DNA of 64,000 nucleotides, from NCBI GenBank assembly GCA_028684815.1, contig JAQUFE010000004.1:25133-89132 (forward strand), written 5' to 3'. Below are positions 21,749 through 31,369 of this stretch, one piece after another. Position 1 is the first letter of the stretch; every line of letters starts with the position of its first letter. The position numbers and the translations under genes are program-made. This stretch comes from Sulfurimonas sp. (lineage in GTDB: Bacteria > Campylobacterota > Campylobacteria > Campylobacterales > Sulfurimonadaceae). The notes beneath the pieces were generated by a model. It saw only the letters and a list, made by a program, of their open reading frames with translations. It had not been told where the DNA came from and did no database searches.

Positions 21749-22995
21749 ATAAAAAAATCTATGTCTAGTTTTTTAGCATAAGCCGCTAGCATTGCACGCT
21801 CAAAGTCGTTGTTTGTTGAGTACTGATACCCAAAACATTTAGCCCACATCTCATGAGACTCCATGCAGAGATAAAAAAAAGTCTTTTTATGCCAAGGCTT
21901 AAAACTCTCATAGGCTGACTTAAACATCTCTACTTTTATATTTTCTGGATATGAGCTTTTCCCACCCGCATCTACAAAAGGCATCTGTGATATTTTGGTT
22001 CTAAAGTCTCGCTCTCTAAGCTGCTTTATAACTGGCTTTATAAATGTTAGAGTTCCAAAACTCACAAGTGCAACTTCATCTGAACTAAACTCATTTAAAA
22101 GCCTTTTATAAACCTCGGCATACTCATCGAGATAACCCTCATAGTGCACTATAGGATGAAAATGAAAACCAATTTTTATCCCCTTATCGGCTAAGGCTCT
22201 TGCACTTTTTAGGCGTTTATCTAGAGATGCACTAAGATGTTCTTCGTTTTGTATAATAGTTGGAGTGTTTAGCGACCAAGTGCAAAGTATGTTTTTAGGA
22301 ACATCATGCTCTAAAAAGTACTTTATATTGTCTGATTTTGTTTTAAACTCTAAGATAACGTTTGGGTTATCTCTTGCAAAGCTAAAGAGAGCATCTAAGA
22401 TGCCCTCACGATTCCCCCACATAAGTGAGTCAGATGCCTGACCTGTTCCTATATGGTAGGTTTTGTTTTGCTCTAACTTTAAATTTTTAAGCTTATCTTT
22501 AAAATTACTATCAAAGGTGATGGTATTTTGATTGTAAAAACTCTGAATTGAGCAGTATGAACAGTCAAAGCCACAGCTCTCAACAGCATCTAGAGTTAAA
22601 AGATTGCAGCATCTAGTCTTCTCTGAAGCCACAGGGCATAGTCCAAGTCCAAAACCCTCTTTTGCTTCTGTAGCAAATGTGAATTTTTGCTCTTTTGGTA
22701 TATTTTTTAACTCAAAATCTTTATATGAGTTTGGTTTGCATCTTAACTCTTCATAGGCTTTTTTTAGCCGAGCAAAGACTACTTTTTTTTGATCATGTTC
22801 TGGGAAGATATCTATAATACTTCCCTCATCCCATAGACTCAAATCTCTTGAAATATCTATAATTTGCTTTATCTCTTGATGCGTAAATCTTAACTTTAGA
22901 GATTTTTGTTTTATAAACTCTTGCATCTCTATAGGCAGTTTGTCAAAAAGCGTATTTTTTATAGAGCTGTTAAATTTTTCTAAATACGAATCCAT
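21745..22995 (-). CDS. spore photoproduct lyase-like radical SAM protein
   Basis: CGFDCSYC motif plus YHIGTGQASDSLMW, NVILEFKTKSDNI. Confidence 0.8.
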   Translation of the reverse strand: MDSYLEKFNSSIKNTLFDKLPIEMQEFIKQKSLKLRFTHQEIKQIIDISRDLSLWDEGSIIDIFPEHDQKKVVFARLKKAYEELRCKPNSYKDFELKNIPKEQKFTFATEAKEGFGLGLCPVASEKTRCCNLLTLDAVESCGFDCSYCSIQSFYNQNTITFDSNFKDKLKNLKLEQNKTYHIGTGQASDSLMWGNREGILDALFSFARDNPNVILEFKTKSDNIKYFLEHDVPKNILCTWSLNTPTIIQNEEHLSASLDKRLKSARALADKGIKIGFHFHPIVHYEGYLDEYAEVYKRLLNEFSSDEVALVSFGTLTFIKPVIKQLRERDFRTKISQMPFVDAGGKSSYPENIKVEMFKSAYESFKPWHKKTFFYLCMESHEMWAKCFGYQYSTNNDFERAMLAAYAKKLDIDFFI

Positions 22996-23016
22996 AATCC
23001 AAGTTACATCCTATTT

Positions 23017-24936
23017 TTATTTATATAATTTTTTGTTGTACATATAATCTAGTATTACAACAAAGGCTAATGCATCTTGTTGCAACTCTTCATCATTCTC
23101 AATAGGAGTCAGATGATTTTTTGTATCCAAATATGTCTCTGGATCTTTATATGAAAAGGTAAGCGGTTTTTGACCTGGTCTTATAATCGCTACTTTATCA
23201 TCTACTCTTAGCGCGTATGAAGAGTGAAACTGCATCAGTGAGATGTTTTGCTTTTTATCGCTAAAGATTGAGTGCCCCATGATAGGATATTTTAAATCAA
23301 GACCTATTAAATCAAGTGCCGTTGCCAACACATCAGGTTGTGAAGAAATTTTGTCATAAACCATAGGCTCGACACCATCTCCTATTATCATTGCGGGAAT
23401 ATGAAACATATCAACAGGTACCATATCACCACCGTGAACTCTTACATTATGGTCGGCTACTACTACAAAGATAGTATCTTTATAATATGGCTCTTTTTTA
23501 GCAAGTTCAAACAGACGCCCAATTGCAAAGTCCGCATATTTTACAGCATTTTTTACGCTATTTGGCTCTACATCTTTTAAGAGTTCAATCTTTTCAAATG
23601 GAAATTCAAAAGGCGCATGGTTTGATTGCGAAAACATAACAGTGGCAAATTTTTGGTTTTTTGCATGTAACTTTTTAAACTCACTGTTTGCCTTTATCAC
23701 CAAGTCTTCATCGCAGACACCCCAAGGAGCAACAAAAGTGGGATCTTCAAATTGGGGTTGATCTATAATTTCATCAAAACCATTTCCTGAGTACCAGCTT
23801 CTCATGTTGTCAAATCTGCTCTCTCCTCCATATATAAAAGATGTGTGATATCCAAGTGGTTTAAGAACTGATGCGATAGTAAAAAAGTCACTTTGAGCTT
23901 TATTTCTTTTTAATACACCTACTCCAGGTACCGCAAGATTTCCAGCAGTAATTGCAGCAAGACCTCTAATACTTCTCGTTCCATTTGAGTATAGATCCTT
24001 AAAAAGTATAGCTTCCTTGCTTAAGCGGTTGAAGTTTGGAGTTATACCATCTTCTCCTCCTACAGCATGTACAAACTGATAACCCAAGCTCTCCTGTACG
24101 AAGATAACTAGGTTTTTAGGATTTTCATTTTTAAAATGGCTTTTTTCGATTCTTGAGAAGATAGACTCTTTATCATCTGAGTGGATATTTAATCTTTTTT
24201 GTACCCTTTGGAGGGCATCATTTATATTCATTTTTCCATACTGTTTTACTTCTTTGCCCTCATGTACAAGATTGCTGTAAACGGCATAGCCGATGCTGTG
24301 AAGCGAATTTTTAGTTATTTCGTTTACCATCCTATTTGTACTGTACATAGCATCTGATATATTAGCCCCTCTATGACCAAAAGATGAACGCACTCCAATA
24401 AACAAGATTAGCAAGATAGGAATAAAAAGGGCGATTCTTTTTATGTAGTGGGTATCAAAAACATTTAAAAAGTCATCCTTTGCTAATTTTAAATAAAAAT
24501 AAATAAATGCCCCAATCATACCAAACGCAATTAAAAGCTCTAATTTATAATCCGCAAAAATCATAGCAAAGACTTCACGTGGATATATAAGATACTCTAC
24601 AAAAAGATAGTTTGGGCGTACATCGTACTGCGCCATAAAGGAAAAGGTTGCATTTTCTATATAAATAGCGAGCGAAAATACCACTAAAAAGTAGTATTTC
24701 AAAAGACTGTTAGTAAATTTTTTAAACCTTGCAGGAGTAAAAGAGAGAAAAATTAGAGGAATAACGAGTAAGATAGCGGCAGAAATAGTATCCATTCTTA
24801 ACCCATAGATAAATGTCAACCAATAGTCGACACCACTATCTTTAAAGCTATCAAAATAGATAATAAATAGGAATAACCTGCCTATAAAAAATATTGCTAC
24901 TAGTAGCAAGTAGTATTTAATTAGTTTTTTTGTCAT
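23017..24936 (-). CDS. LTA synthase-like membrane sulfatase/phosphoglycerol transferase
   Basis: Five N-terminal TM segments, LVIFVQESLG, SNGTRSIRGL, VVADHNVRVHGG. Confidence 0.88.
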   Translation of the reverse strand: MTKKLIKYYLLLVAIFFIGRLFLFIIYFDSFKDSGVDYWLTFIYGLRMDTISAAILLVIPLIFLSFTPARFKKFTNSLLKYYFLVVFSLAIYIENATFSFMAQYDVRPNYLFVEYLIYPREVFAMIFADYKLELLIAFGMIGAFIYFYLKLAKDDFLNVFDTHYIKRIALFIPILLILFIGVRSSFGHRGANISDAMYSTNRMVNEITKNSLHSIGYAVYSNLVHEGKEVKQYGKMNINDALQRVQKRLNIHSDDKESIFSRIEKSHFKNENPKNLVIFVQESLGYQFVHAVGGEDGITPNFNRLSKEAILFKDLYSNGTRSIRGLAAITAGNLAVPGVGVLKRNKAQSDFFTIASVLKPLGYHTSFIYGGESRFDNMRSWYSGNGFDEIIDQPQFEDPTFVAPWGVCDEDLVIKANSEFKKLHAKNQKFATVMFSQSNHAPFEFPFEKIELLKDVEPNSVKNAVKYADFAIGRLFELAKKEPYYKDTIFVVVADHNVRVHGGDMVPVDMFHIPAMIIGDGVEPMVYDKISSQPDVLATALDLIGLDLKYPIMGHSIFSDKKQNISLMQFHSSYALRVDDKVAIIRPGQKPLTFSYKDPETYLDTKNHLTPIENDEELQQDALAFVVILDYMYNKKLYK

Positions 24937-25281
24937 GTTGTTTTTTTGCCTTTGTGCTTGTGTGTTTTGGAGTTAAAAGTACAATTTTTAGAGTGTGAGC
25001 TAAAAAAGAGGATAATAAAGATTTAACCATAGAAACGATAACATATTTCAGCTTTACAAAGGGCTAAATAAAATTATAAAGCGTAGCATCCGAGGCAGTT
25101 CGTTTCTCATTTATAAAGAGGCTTAAAGTAGAATGCTTTTTTGCAAAGTAGATGTTCAATCATTATAATGGTACATTTCACGCCTTAGAATCTACAGATA
25201 ATAAAATAGTATTGCATTTTGAAATATAATTTCTTAATAAATATTTTTTTGCCTATTATTGTAGTAAAAAAAAGGTACAGA

Positions 25282-25626
25282 ATGACTTTAGGAAAATGTC
25301 CATACTGTAGTGATGGACACATTGAGGTAAGAGACAAAGAGGTAAGCGGTAAGAAAGTAAAACTTTATGCTTGTTCAAATGCTTCATGGGTTAGCGAAGA
25401 TGGGGAACTATATGAACTTAGTTCTCAGGCATCTTGTGACTTTAAAATTTGGCAAAATACACTAGCTAGATATGGCAAATGGTTAACATATCAAGAAGTA
25501 AGAGAACTTTTACAAGAGGGAAGCTTTGAAGTGGAACTCTTAAGTAAAAAGTATGGCAAAAAAATATATTACAAGAAGTTTATAACACTAAATCCAGAGT
25601 ATGGAGTAAGCGTTATTTGGGATTGA
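25282..25626 (+). CDS. small zinc-ribbon protein resembling topoisomerase C-terminal Zn domains
   Basis: MTLGKCPYCSDGHIEVRDKE...YACSN; start trimmed from 25219. Confidence 0.65.
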   Translation: MTLGKCPYCSDGHIEVRDKEVSGKKVKLYACSNASWVSEDGELYELSSQASCDFKIWQNTLARYGKWLTYQEVRELLQEGSFEVELLSKKYGKKIYYKKFITLNPEYGVSVIWD

Positions 25627-25925
25627 GTCGCTTTTAGAGTCTCTTTTTTACTAAGATGACAAAGTTATTTTACTAACTAAGCAAACTTTAATAATCCTTT
25701 TACATTTCTTTAGATATAATCCCAATCCGCTTTGCTGTTTTAACATAAAACAAGAGTATTTCTATCTATATATTGGTTTATAAAGATAAAAGTATTGGTA
25801 AGTAGTCATAAAGACTTACCTACATGCAGTAAAGATGTCGAAGAAACTAAAGCTTTCTAGAGGTAGAAGTCATTCTTTTGCTGATGGATGAAGAGACTTT
25901 AGTGAGATTAATATAAGGGCTTTCT

Positions 25926-26039
25926 ATGAAAGTAAGAGCTTCAGTAAAGAAGATGTGTGATGATTGTAAGATTGTCAAAAGAAAAGGCATTGTAAGAGTA
26001 ATCTGCAAAGTTAAAAAACATAAACAGAGACAAGGATAA
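25926..26039 (+). CDS. rpmJ: 50S ribosomal protein L36 (C+ type); missing from ORF track
   Basis: [37 protein letters not shown], 37 aa. Confidence 0.98.
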   Translation: MKVRASVKKMCDDCKIVKRKGIVRVICKVKKHKQRQG

Positions 26040-26041
26040 CC

Positions 26042-26404
26042 ATGGCTCGTATTTCTGGTGTTGATTTACCTAAAAAAAAGAGAGTAGAGTATGGTCTAAC
26101 ATACATCTATGGGATTGGTCTTCATGCTTCTCGTCTAATCTTAGACGCAACTGGCATAGACTATAACAAAAGAGTTTTCGAACTAAACGAAGATGAAGTA
26201 GCTGCAATTACTGCTGAAATCCGCGCTAACCATATGGTTGAGGGTGATTTACGTAAAAAAGTAGCTATGGATATCAAGGCACTTATGGATTTAGGTTCAT
26301 ATAGAGGTCTCCGTCACCGTCGTGGTCTTCCATGTCGTGGTCAAAAAACTAAGACAAATGCGCGTACTCGTAAAGGTAAACGCAAAACTGTCGGCGCTGC
26401 ATAA
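26042..26404 (+). CDS. rpsM: 30S ribosomal protein S13
   Basis: [48 protein letters not shown]. Confidence 0.99.
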   Translation: MARISGVDLPKKKRVEYGLTYIYGIGLHASRLILDATGIDYNKRVFELNEDEVAAITAEIRANHMVEGDLRKKVAMDIKALMDLGSYRGLRHRRGLPCRGQKTKTNARTRKGKRKTVGAA

Positions 26405-26415
26405 GGATTACACAG

Positions 26416-26808
26416 ATGGCAAAAAGAAAAGCTGTTAGAAAAAAAGTAGTAAAAAAGAATATTGCAAGAGGTATAGTTCATATTTCTGCATCATTCAATA
26501 ACACACTAGTAACTATTACTGATGAAATGGGTAATATGGTTGCATGGAGTTCTGCTGGTAGCCTTGGTTTTAAAGGGAGTAAGAAATCTACTCCATTTGC
26601 AGCTCAAGCAGCTGTTGAAGACGCAGTGGCAAAAGCACAAGTTCATGGTATTAAAGATCTTGGTATTAAAGTACAAGGTCCAGGTTCAGGTCGTGAAACT
26701 GCAGTTAAAGCTGTAGGTGCTATAGAAGGCATTCGTGTTACATTTATGAAAGATGTTACACCATTACCACACAACGGTTGTCGCGCACCTAAGCGTCGTA
26801 GAGTTTAA
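26416..26808 (+). CDS. rpsK: 30S ribosomal protein S11
   Basis: [33 protein letters not shown]. Confidence 0.99.
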   Translation: MAKRKAVRKKVVKKNIARGIVHISASFNNTLVTITDEMGNMVAWSSAGSLGFKGSKKSTPFAAQAAVEDAVAKAQVHGIKDLGIKVQGPGSGRETAVKAVGAIEGIRVTFMKDVTPLPHNGCRAPKRRRV

Positions 26809-26819
26809 GGAGATTACTG

Positions 26820-27446
26820 ATGGCAAGATATAGAGGTCCAGTAGAAAAAATCGAAAGAAGATTCGGTGTAAGCCTTAACTTAAAAGGTGAGCGTCGTTTA
26901 GCAGGTAAATCTGCATTAGAAAAAAGACCTTATGGTCCTGGTCAACATGGTCAGCGTCGTAAGAAAGTTTCTGAGTATGGTTTACAACTTAATGAAAAGC
27001 AAAAAGCAAAATTCATGTATGGTGTTTCTGAGAAGCAATTCCGTGCACTGTTTGTTGAAGCTAAAAGAAGAGATGGTAATACAGGTACAAACCTTATTAC
27101 TCTAATAGAGAGCAGACTAGACAATGTTGTTTACAGAATGGGCTTCGCATCTACTCGTAGATTTGCGCGTCAATTAGTTACTCATGGTCATATCCTTGTA
27201 GATGGAAAGAAATTAGATATTCCTTCTTACAATGTTAGAGCTGGTCAAAAGATAGAAGTTCGTGAATCAAGCAAGAAAAATGTTCAAGTTGTTCGTGCTT
27301 TAGAGTTAACAAATCAAACAGGTTTAGCACCATGGGTTGATATTGATGCTGAGAAAGTATTTGGTATTTTTACTCGTCTACCTGAGAGAGAAGAAGTTGT
27401 GATTCCAGTAGAAGAGCGTTTAATCGTCGAGCTTTACTCGAAATAA
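26820..27446 (+). CDS. rpsD: 30S ribosomal protein S4
   Basis: [32 protein letters not shown]4 domain. Confidence 0.99.
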   Translation: MARYRGPVEKIERRFGVSLNLKGERRLAGKSALEKRPYGPGQHGQRRKKVSEYGLQLNEKQKAKFMYGVSEKQFRALFVEAKRRDGNTGTNLITLIESRLDNVVYRMGFASTRRFARQLVTHGHILVDGKKLDIPSYNVRAGQKIEVRESSKKNVQVVRALELTNQTGLAPWVDIDAEKVFGIFTRLPEREEVVIPVEERLIVELYSK

Positions 27447-27471
27447 TAGAATTAATAAAAGGCGTTAGAGA

Positions 27472-28470
27472 ATGAAAAAAATTAAAACTACTCCACTTGC
27501 TCCTCAAGAATTTGAGGTAGAACAGATTAGTGAGAATGAAGCAAATATAATGGCTTATCCTTTTGAAACTGGTTTTGCTATCTCTTTAGCTCATCCACTT
27601 CGCCGTTTTTTATTAAGCTCTTCTGTTGGTTATGCACCGATAGCTATTAAAATCGAGGGCGCTAAGCATGAGTTTGACTCTGTTCGTGGTATGCTTGAAG
27701 ACATTTCTGACTTTATATTAAATCTTAAAGAGATTCGTTTTAAACTCAAAGATGAAGCTAGTGAAGCTGAAGTTAGCTATAGCTTCACTGGCCCATGTAC
27801 AATTAAGGGATGTGATTTAAGCAATGATGTTGTTGAAATAGTAACTCCAGATGCTCACCTTGCAACTCTTAATGAAGATTCTAACTTAAACTTTGTTATA
27901 AAAATAGCACAAGGTATAGGTTATGTTCCTAGTGAAGATACTCATGATGAACTTGAAGATGGATATATAGCGCTAGATGCTTACTTTACTCCAGTTCGTA
28001 GTGCAACTTATAAGATAGAAAATGTTCTTGTAGAAGATAATCCTAACTTTGAGAGAGTAGTTTTAAACATTAGAACTGATGGACAAGTAACTCCACTAGA
28101 TGCATTCAAAAACTCACTTGAGGTTATGTATGCTCAACTAGCTGTGTTTAACTCAGAAATCAGCATAAAAGCTGCTACAACTATTGAAAGAGTTGAAGAA
28201 AATCCAGACCTTAAAAAGTTGGTGACTCACATAGATAGTTTAGGCTTAAGTGCAAGAAGTTTTAACTGTCTTGACCGCTCTGATATTAAACTAGTAGGTG
28301 AAATAGCATTAATGAGTCAAAATGATCTCAAAAATGTTAAAAACCTAGGTAAAAAATCATACGATGAAATCGTAGAAAAATTGCAAGAGTTTGGTTTTGC
28401 AGTTGGCGCTGACTTAGCAGATGATGTAGTTAGTGCATTAAAAAAGAAAATTGAAGCCGCTCAAGGCTAA
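27472..28470 (+). CDS. rpoA: RNA polymerase alpha subunit
   Basis: [34 protein letters not shown], alpha-CTD ARSFNCL. Confidence 0.99.
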   Translation: MKKIKTTPLAPQEFEVEQISENEANIMAYPFETGFAISLAHPLRRFLLSSSVGYAPIAIKIEGAKHEFDSVRGMLEDISDFILNLKEIRFKLKDEASEAEVSYSFTGPCTIKGCDLSNDVVEIVTPDAHLATLNEDSNLNFVIKIAQGIGYVPSEDTHDELEDGYIALDAYFTPVRSATYKIENVLVEDNPNFERVVLNIRTDGQVTPLDAFKNSLEVMYAQLAVFNSEISIKAATTIERVEENPDLKKLVTHIDSLGLSARSFNCLDRSDIKLVGEIALMSQNDLKNVKNLGKKSYDEIVEKLQEFGFAVGADLADDVVSALKKKIEAAQG

Positions 28471-28483
28471 AGAGGAATAGAAG

Positions 28484-28834
28484 ATGAGACATCGTCATGG
28501 ATATCGTAAACTAGGTCGTACTAGCTCACACCGTGCAGCTTTACTTAAAAACCTAAGTATTTCGTTAATAGAACATGGAAAAATTGAAACTACTATAATG
28601 AAAGCAAAAGAACTTCGTTCTTATGTAGAAAAACTTATCACAATTGCTGGTAAGAATGATTCTAACGCTCACAGAGTAGTATTTGCGGCGCTTCAAAGTA
28701 AAGAAGCAACAAAAACTTTAGTAAATGAAATAGCACCTAAGTACGTTGATCGTGCTGGTGGATATACTAGAATCATAAGAACTCGTATTCGTCGTGGTGA
28801 TGCAACTACAATGGCGTTTATAGAACTAGTATAA
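28484..28834 (+). CDS. rplQ: 50S ribosomal protein L17
   Basis: [24 protein letters not shown]. Confidence 0.99.
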   Translation: MRHRHGYRKLGRTSSHRAALLKNLSISLIEHGKIETTIMKAKELRSYVEKLITIAGKNDSNAHRVVFAALQSKEATKTLVNEIAPKYVDRAGGYTRIIRTRIRRGDATTMAFIELV

Positions 28835-28848
28835 TTACTACTCCCCCT

Positions 28849-28873
28849 AGTCACCAAGTTTTACTTGGTGACT
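28849..28873 (+). terminator. Stem-loop after rplQ
   Basis: AGTCACCAAG-TTTTA-CTTGGTGACT; no clear U-tract, merges into REP-like element to 28910. Confidence 0.55.
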
Positions 28874-28910
28874 CATATATATGCATTCCCAAGTAAAACT
28901 TGAGAACGAG
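28849..28910. repeat. REP-like double palindrome
   Basis: CCAAGTTTTACTTGG ... ATATATATGCATTCCCAAGTAAAACTTGAGAACGAG; same layout as the 32.8-33.4 kb repeats with a different palindrome. Confidence 0.5.
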
Positions 28911-29003
28911 AAAAAAGATAAGTTTGAAATTTTAACAAAACTTATTTATCTAATAAACTTCCCAATTCTAAAATACTTTAAAACTTTTTATTTAGGATAA
29001 AGC

Positions 29004-30236
29004 ATGAGTAATTTCGCATTTGGAACTTATAGAATAAGTGATTATAATCCACAGCATATCCAAGCGCTAAGAGATGCTATAAGCTCTGGGATTAGCATGA
29101 TAGATACATCATCAAACTACATGGACGGTGGTGCAGAACGCGCTATTGCACTAGCCTTTAGAGAGTTTCTCGCAGAGAACGGGGATGAGAGTGTAAAAGA
29201 TGCAGTTGAGATAGTTAGTAAAGTTGGCTATATTCAAGGCTCAAACATGGATAGACATAAAGAGAGTCCATTTGAAGAGGTGGTTGAGTTTTCACCTGAT
29301 TGCTTTCACTCTATTAGCGCATCCTTTATAAAAGATCAACTTACAGAGTCTCTAAAGAGATTAGAGTTATCAAGGCTTGATTGCTACCTTCTGCACAATC
29401 CTGAGTACTACTTACTAGATGCTATAAAAAAGGGCATTGATAAAGATGAGATGTTAGATGAGATGTATAGAAGGATATATAGAGCTTTCGTAGCACTAGA
29501 GTTAGAAGTTAAAAATGGCAGAATCTTAAGCTATGGCATCAGTTCAAACAGTTTTTCTAAAAGTAAAAAAAGTGATGAGTTTTTACCATACGAAGATTTG
29601 ATTACTCTTGCTATAAGGGCTTCAGAGGAAGCAAAAAATGAGACTCACGGCTTTACAACAGTGCAACTTCCTATAAACATACTAGAACTTGAGGGTTTAA
29701 AATGTGCAAGATGGGCTAAAGAAAACGGACTTAGAGTATTAGCCAATAGACCATTAAATGCTGAGTATAATGGTAAAATGTATAGACTCGCTGATTATGA
29801 TGAGTCAAAAGAGTATTATCACCATCTAAATGAACTCTTAGATATTTGTGACAACGAACAATTAAAGCCTCTATATAATCTATTTGATGGGCTAGAGGCT
29901 TCAAAGCATAAGTTTGGTTGGATAGGTGATTACGATGCATTTTTCTTTGCCCAAATCATTCCACATATGAGAACATCACTCCAAAGTTTAGATGATGAGA
30001 GTAGAGAGTTACTTGTAAATTCTATAGATATGTTTTTTGTAGAGTATAAAAAGATGGTTCTGCATGAGTGTGCCAAAAATACAAGAGAAGAGTTAAAAGA
30101 GTTTTTCAAAAATGACGATATTGTCATGCAAAATGTGGCTTTGGAATTTTTGATGTCGCAAGAGGATATTGACTACATATTAGTTGGTATGAGGAAACCT
30201 AGCTACGTTTTGGAAGTTTTAACACTTAAAGACTAA
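29004..30236 (+). CDS. aldo/keto reductase
   Basis: GISMIDTSSNYMDGGAERAI, SRLDCYLLHNPEYYL. Confidence 0.88.
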   Translation: MSNFAFGTYRISDYNPQHIQALRDAISSGISMIDTSSNYMDGGAERAIALAFREFLAENGDESVKDAVEIVSKVGYIQGSNMDRHKESPFEEVVEFSPDCFHSISASFIKDQLTESLKRLELSRLDCYLLHNPEYYLLDAIKKGIDKDEMLDEMYRRIYRAFVALELEVKNGRILSYGISSNSFSKSKKSDEFLPYEDLITLAIRASEEAKNETHGFTTVQLPINILELEGLKCARWAKENGLRVLANRPLNAEYNGKMYRLADYDESKEYYHHLNELLDICDNEQLKPLYNLFDGLEASKHKFGWIGDYDAFFFAQIIPHMRTSLQSLDDESRELLVNSIDMFFVEYKKMVLHECAKNTREELKEFFKNDDIVMQNVALEFLMSQEDIDYILVGMRKPSYVLEVLTLKD

Positions 30237-30330
30237 AACCTTTGTTCTAATTTAAATCTTTATGACATGTTAAGCAATTTTGTCATATTTTATGTTATCT
30301 AAAATCAATAATCTAATTAAAAAGAAAAAT

Positions 30331-30480
30331 AGGCATAAGTGCCGAGAGCTTTGCGCTGAGCCTGTCGAAAGACTCTCTGTGAGAAAACTTAGCGATAGCA
30401 TAGATGAAAGGATAAATTCTTTCATTATTATAAATAGATAGGGAGAAGGTTCCCTTAAATTTATGAAATAAATTAAAGGA
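30331..30480 (+). repeat. Modular hairpin element (copy R4) upstream of nfu
   Basis: Four hairpins: GGCATAAGTGCC; ATGAAAG-N8-CTTTCAT; GGGA-N6-TCCC; AATTTAT-GAA-ATAAATT, ending AAAGGA. Confidence 0.7.
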
Positions 30481-30487
30481 AAAAGAG

Positions 30488-30763
30488 ATGATTCCATTTA
30501 CGGATGAAGAACTAATAAACCCAGTAAAAGCCGCTATAGCTAAGATTCGCCCATCATTAGCATTAGATGGTGGTGATATAGATTTTATTACAGTAAAAAA
30601 TGCGAAAGTATATGTTCAACTAAAAGGTGCTTGTATTGGCTGCGCTAGCAGTAGTAGTACGCTAAAGTATGGAGTAGAGAGACAGCTCAAGATGGATATA
30701 CATCCAGAGCTTACAGTCATAAATGTACCAGCTGGTATGGAAAATAATTTAGAAAATCTTTAA
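30488..30763 (+). CDS. NifU C-terminal domain (Nfu-type) Fe-S scaffold
   Basis: RPSLALDGGDIDF, GACIGCASSSSTLKYGVE (CxxC). Confidence 0.93.
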   Translation: MIPFTDEELINPVKAAIAKIRPSLALDGGDIDFITVKNAKVYVQLKGACIGCASSSSTLKYGVERQLKMDIHPELTVINVPAGMENNLENL

Positions 30764-30775
30764 AAAAGAGAAAAA

Positions 30776-31369
30776 ATGAACGGTATTTCTAAACACAAAA
30801 CATTGTCACAAGCTAAAGAGTATTTTAGCAAATCAGACTATAAAACAGCGCTAGAGAAGTTCGCAAGAGTTTTGCAAGACTTTCCAAACTCAAAAGAGGC
30901 GTATAATGGTGTGATCTTATCTGAAATGGCTTTGAGTGGAGAGGGTGGTGCTGAGGCTCTTTTTGACTACTATGAAGTGCTCAAAGATGAAGATAAAGAG
31001 TCAGCTGATAAAATTATGAGTGATATCTTGCAAACTATGGATGATGCTATAGACAGAGTCGGTGAAATCTTTGCTAAACCTCTAAGAGATAGAATAGAGT
31101 ATGAAGATGGTATCCTATATGAAGACTTTAAAGCCATACTAGACAGAGGTGCGAGCTTTAAAGAGACGTTTGAGAACATTATGTTCTCGACTCGTGTCAT
31201 TATTACCCAAAAGAATGATTTTATAGATTTTTTAGATAGATTAATAGAAAACGACTTTGAGGAGATGGCTCTTAGTTACTTAGAAAATGCACTTAGCATC
31301 TACCCAAGTGATAAGCTACTGAGAAAACTTTTAAAAAAATTAGCAAAGAGCAAAAAAAATGAAGATTGA
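30776..31369 (+). CDS. TPR-like hypothetical protein
   Basis: SKSDYKTALEKFARVLQDFPNSKEAYNG helical repeats. Confidence 0.75.
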   Translation: MNGISKHKTLSQAKEYFSKSDYKTALEKFARVLQDFPNSKEAYNGVILSEMALSGEGGAEALFDYYEVLKDEDKESADKIMSDILQTMDDAIDRVGEIFAKPLRDRIEYEDGILYEDFKAILDRGASFKETFENIMFSTRVIITQKNDFIDFLDRLIENDFEEMALSYLENALSIYPSDKLLRKLLKKLAKSKKNED

